A stretch of DNA of 64,000 bases from Actinocorallia sp. API 0066 (GTDB taxonomy: Bacteria; Actinomycetota; Actinomycetes; Streptosporangiales; Streptosporangiaceae). The notes beneath the pieces are model-generated. The model made no database searches. It worked only from the letters and a program-made list of their open reading frames with translations, and was not told where the DNA came from. A program made the translations under genes and the position numbers. The stretch spans positions 310,001-374,000 of the forward strand of contig NZ_JAJLQY010000006.1 in NCBI RefSeq assembly GCF_020991275.1, in the 5' to 3' direction. Positions 62,534 to 64,000 of this stretch are shown here, in pieces; the stretch's first letter is position 1, and each line of letters opens with the position of its first letter.

Positions 62534-63502
62534 ATGACCGTCGAAGAGGCGCTCGCCCTGCTGGAGCGCGAGCCCGCCGACGTGTTCGGGAGCGATCCGG
62601 CCGAGGCGAGGCGCGTCTACCACCGGCTGGCGCGGGCGCTGCACCCCGACACCGGCGCCGACCCCGACGGGTTCACCCGCCTCACCGAACGGTGGCGGGC
62701 CTACCGGGGCACCACGGTCCTGCGGACACGCAAGGCCGCCTACCAGGTGGGGGCGCGGATAGCGCGCGGCGACATCGCCGACCTGTACGCGGTGCGGGCG
62801 CCCGACGGGGACGCGCTGCTGAAGATGCCGCGCGACCCGGCCGACGGCGACCTCGTCGAGCGGGAGGCCGTCGCGCTGCGCCAGCTCGCCGCTGACGGCG
62901 ACCCGCGGTTCCTGCCGTACGTGCCGCGGCTGATCGAGCGGGTCCGCTACCAGGGGCGCAGCGCGTCGGTCCAGTCGCGCTGCGCGGGCTTCCGCACGCT
63001 CGCCGAGGTGCGCGCGGCCCGGCCGGACGGGCTCGACCCGCGTGACGCGGCGTGGATGTGGCGGCGGCTGCTCGTGGCGCTCGGCTTCGCGCACCGGGCC
63101 GGGGTGCTGCACGGAGCGGTGCTGCCGGAACACGTCATGATCCATCCGGAGGCGCACGGGCTCGTCCTGGTCGGGTGGGGCCAGTCCGTTCCCGGCTGCT
63201 ACGCCGACACCGACCCCAGCGGGCGGGTGCCCCTCCTCGTGGAGGCGCGCGCGTCGTTCTATCCGCCGGAGGTGCCCGCGCGGGAGCGGGCCGTGGAAGC
63301 CACCGACCTGTTCATGGCCACCCGCGTCATGACGTACCTGATGGGCCCGCTCACCCCGGCGCCCCTGCGCGCGTTCGCACGCGGCTGCACCCTCGCCTCG
63401 CCCCGGCGGCGTCCGTCTGACGCGTGGCGCCTACTCGCCGAACTCGACGACCTCCTCGAACGCCTCTACGGGCCGCGCACCTTCCGGCCCTTCGCTCTGT
63501 GA
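62534..63502 (+). CDS. J-domain-like/pseudokinase fusion protein
   Basis: A 322-residue protein. Residues 1-57 carry a DnaJ-like HPD motif (YHRLARALHPD, H37-P38-D39). Residues 68-310 have a protein-kinase-like pattern with a candidate Lys97 (DALLKMP), but HRD is HGAVLPEH (193-200) and DFG is VGW (213-215), so it is probably inactive. A pyrimidine-rich leader (62383-62533) with TTGACA at 62420 precedes it, and GAGGAGG gives a strong ribosome site. The vWA gene follows 36 bases later; the two are likely one operon. Function is unknown. Confidence 0.72.
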   Translation: MTVEEALALLEREPADVFGSDPAEARRVYHRLARALHPDTGADPDGFTRLTERWRAYRGTTVLRTRKAAYQVGARIARGDIADLYAVRAPDGDALLKMPRDPADGDLVEREAVALRQLAADGDPRFLPYVPRLIERVRYQGRSASVQSRCAGFRTLAEVRAARPDGLDPRDAAWMWRRLLVALGFAHRAGVLHGAVLPEHVMIHPEAHGLVLVGWGQSVPGCYADTDPSGRVPLLVEARASFYPPEVPARERAVEATDLFMATRVMTYLMGPLTPAPLRAFARGCTLASPRRRPSDAWRLLAELDDLLERLYGPRTFRPFAL

Positions 63503-63538
63503 CCCCGCCTTAGGACCCCTCGGAAAGGAGCACCCATC

Positions 63539-64000
63539 ATGGGTAGCGGAACCTGGGACACCGGCGTCTACGACGCCGCCGCGAGCTACCGGCGCGCCAC
63601 CGGCGCCAGCGCCTTCGCGCACAGCGACTCCGGCGCCACCCGCGTGCACCCCTCGCTCGACCCGCACGGCGTCGCCGTCCGGGAGAGCCGGGACGGCGAC
63701 GACCACCCCGAGTCGCTCGCGATCGGCGTGCTGTTCGACGTCACCGGCTCGATGCGGAACGTGCCGCGCGGCCTGCAGGCCAAGCTGCCCGAGCTGCTCG
63801 GCCTGCTACTGCGCAAGGGCTACGCCACCGACCCGCAGATCCTCTTCGGCGCCATCGGCGACGCCACCTGCGACCGGGCGCCGCTCCAGGTCGGGCAGTT
63901 CGAGTCCGACAACCGGATGGACGACGACCTCGGCCGCATCCTCCTGGAGGGCGGGGGCGGCGGCCAGATGACCGAGTCCTACGAGCTCGCCCTGTACTTC
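63539..64000 (+). CDS. vWA-domain protein, 3' end outside the window
   Basis: The first 154 residues are seen and the frame is open at the window end. MGSGTWDTGVYDAAASYRRA leads to IGVLFDVTGSM (67-72), a MIDAS-type metal site (Asp-x-Thr-Gly-Ser), then ILFGAIGDATCDRAPLQ and GGGGGQMTESYELAL, as in von Willebrand factor A folds. AAAGGAG precedes the ATG. It shares an operon with the J-domain/pseudokinase gene. Confidence 0.8.
   Translation, partial: MGSGTWDTGVYDAAASYRRATGASAFAHSDSGATRVHPSLDPHGVAVRESRDGDDHPESLAIGVLFDVTGSMRNVPRGLQAKLPELLGLLLRKGYATDPQILFGAIGDATCDRAPLQVGQFESDNRMDDDLGRILLEGGGGGQMTESYELALYF

Overview
The window is a continuous stretch of chromosome from a high-GC actinomycete. GC-rich third codon positions, many GTG and TTG starts, a coenzyme F420-dependent NADP reductase, two glutamine synthetases with a GlnE adenylyltransferase, PspA/PspAA, DUF3043, DUF4191 and PucR/NarL regulators all point to Actinobacteria. 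Gene order around pepA-lpd-sucB-lipB-lipA-glnA-glnE-glnA2-panB-map resembles the core region of Streptomyces. A Streptosporangiales/Thermomonosporaceae-type host is my best guess, but the sequence alone does not prove it. I saw no rRNA, tRNA, CRISPR array, transposase, integrase or prophage gene. Coding density is high and most of the region is housekeeping.

Layout. 1-5.7 kb: end of nadA, the pspA/pspAA pair, an aldo-keto reductase, and cobalamin genes (a fused CobU and CobS). 5.8-10.2 kb: leucyl aminopeptidase, dihydrolipoyl dehydrogenase and the E2 acyltransferase. 10.2-15 kb: an epimerase, an aldehyde dehydrogenase/acyl-CoA ligase pair and a divergent TetR gene. 15-30 kb: nitrogen assimilation (glnA, glnE, glnA2) interleaved with lipoate synthesis (lipA, lipB), an OsmC protein, a PAP2 membrane protein, a translationally coupled EF-hand/terpene-synthase pair and an arginase-like protein. 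30-40 kb: a PAS-GAF-PP2C-ATPase phosphatase, an MFS pump with its TetR gene, panB, a potassium channel, npdG and map. 40-50 kb: an HtrA-type lipoprotein protease, a DUF5685 protein with a cysteine-rich tail, a FadD-like ligase, copC/copD and a two-component system. 50-59 kb: an XRE-TPR regulator next to a tiny secreted peptide, a PucR/transthyretin-like/purine permease group, glycerate kinase, a DUF574 methyltransferase, alanine dehydrogenase and a phosphatase. 59-64 kb: divergent copZ/csoR with operator-like repeats, an MpaB-type oxygenase, cutA, an NrtR-type regulator with a clear operator, and a J-domain/pseudokinase gene followed by a vWA gene cut by the window end.

Functional links. GlnE adenylylates GlnA, and both glutamine synthetase genes have GlnR-like half-site pairs upstream. 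LipB and LipA make the lipoyl group carried by the E2 protein that Lpd reoxidises. CsoR, CopZ, CopC and CopD form a copper set. NrtR-type regulators usually control NAD synthesis, and nadA lies at the other end of the window.

The most unusual items are: the J-domain/pseudokinase plus vWA pair at the right edge; the XRE-TPR regulator with a divergent 45-residue exported peptide, which has the architecture of RRNPP peptide signalling; an orphan iron box with no obvious target gene; a terpene synthase with a degenerate second metal motif coupled to an EF-hand protein; CobU fused to a metallo-beta-lactamase remnant; and a transthyretin-like protein lacking the hydroxyisourate hydrolase signature residues.
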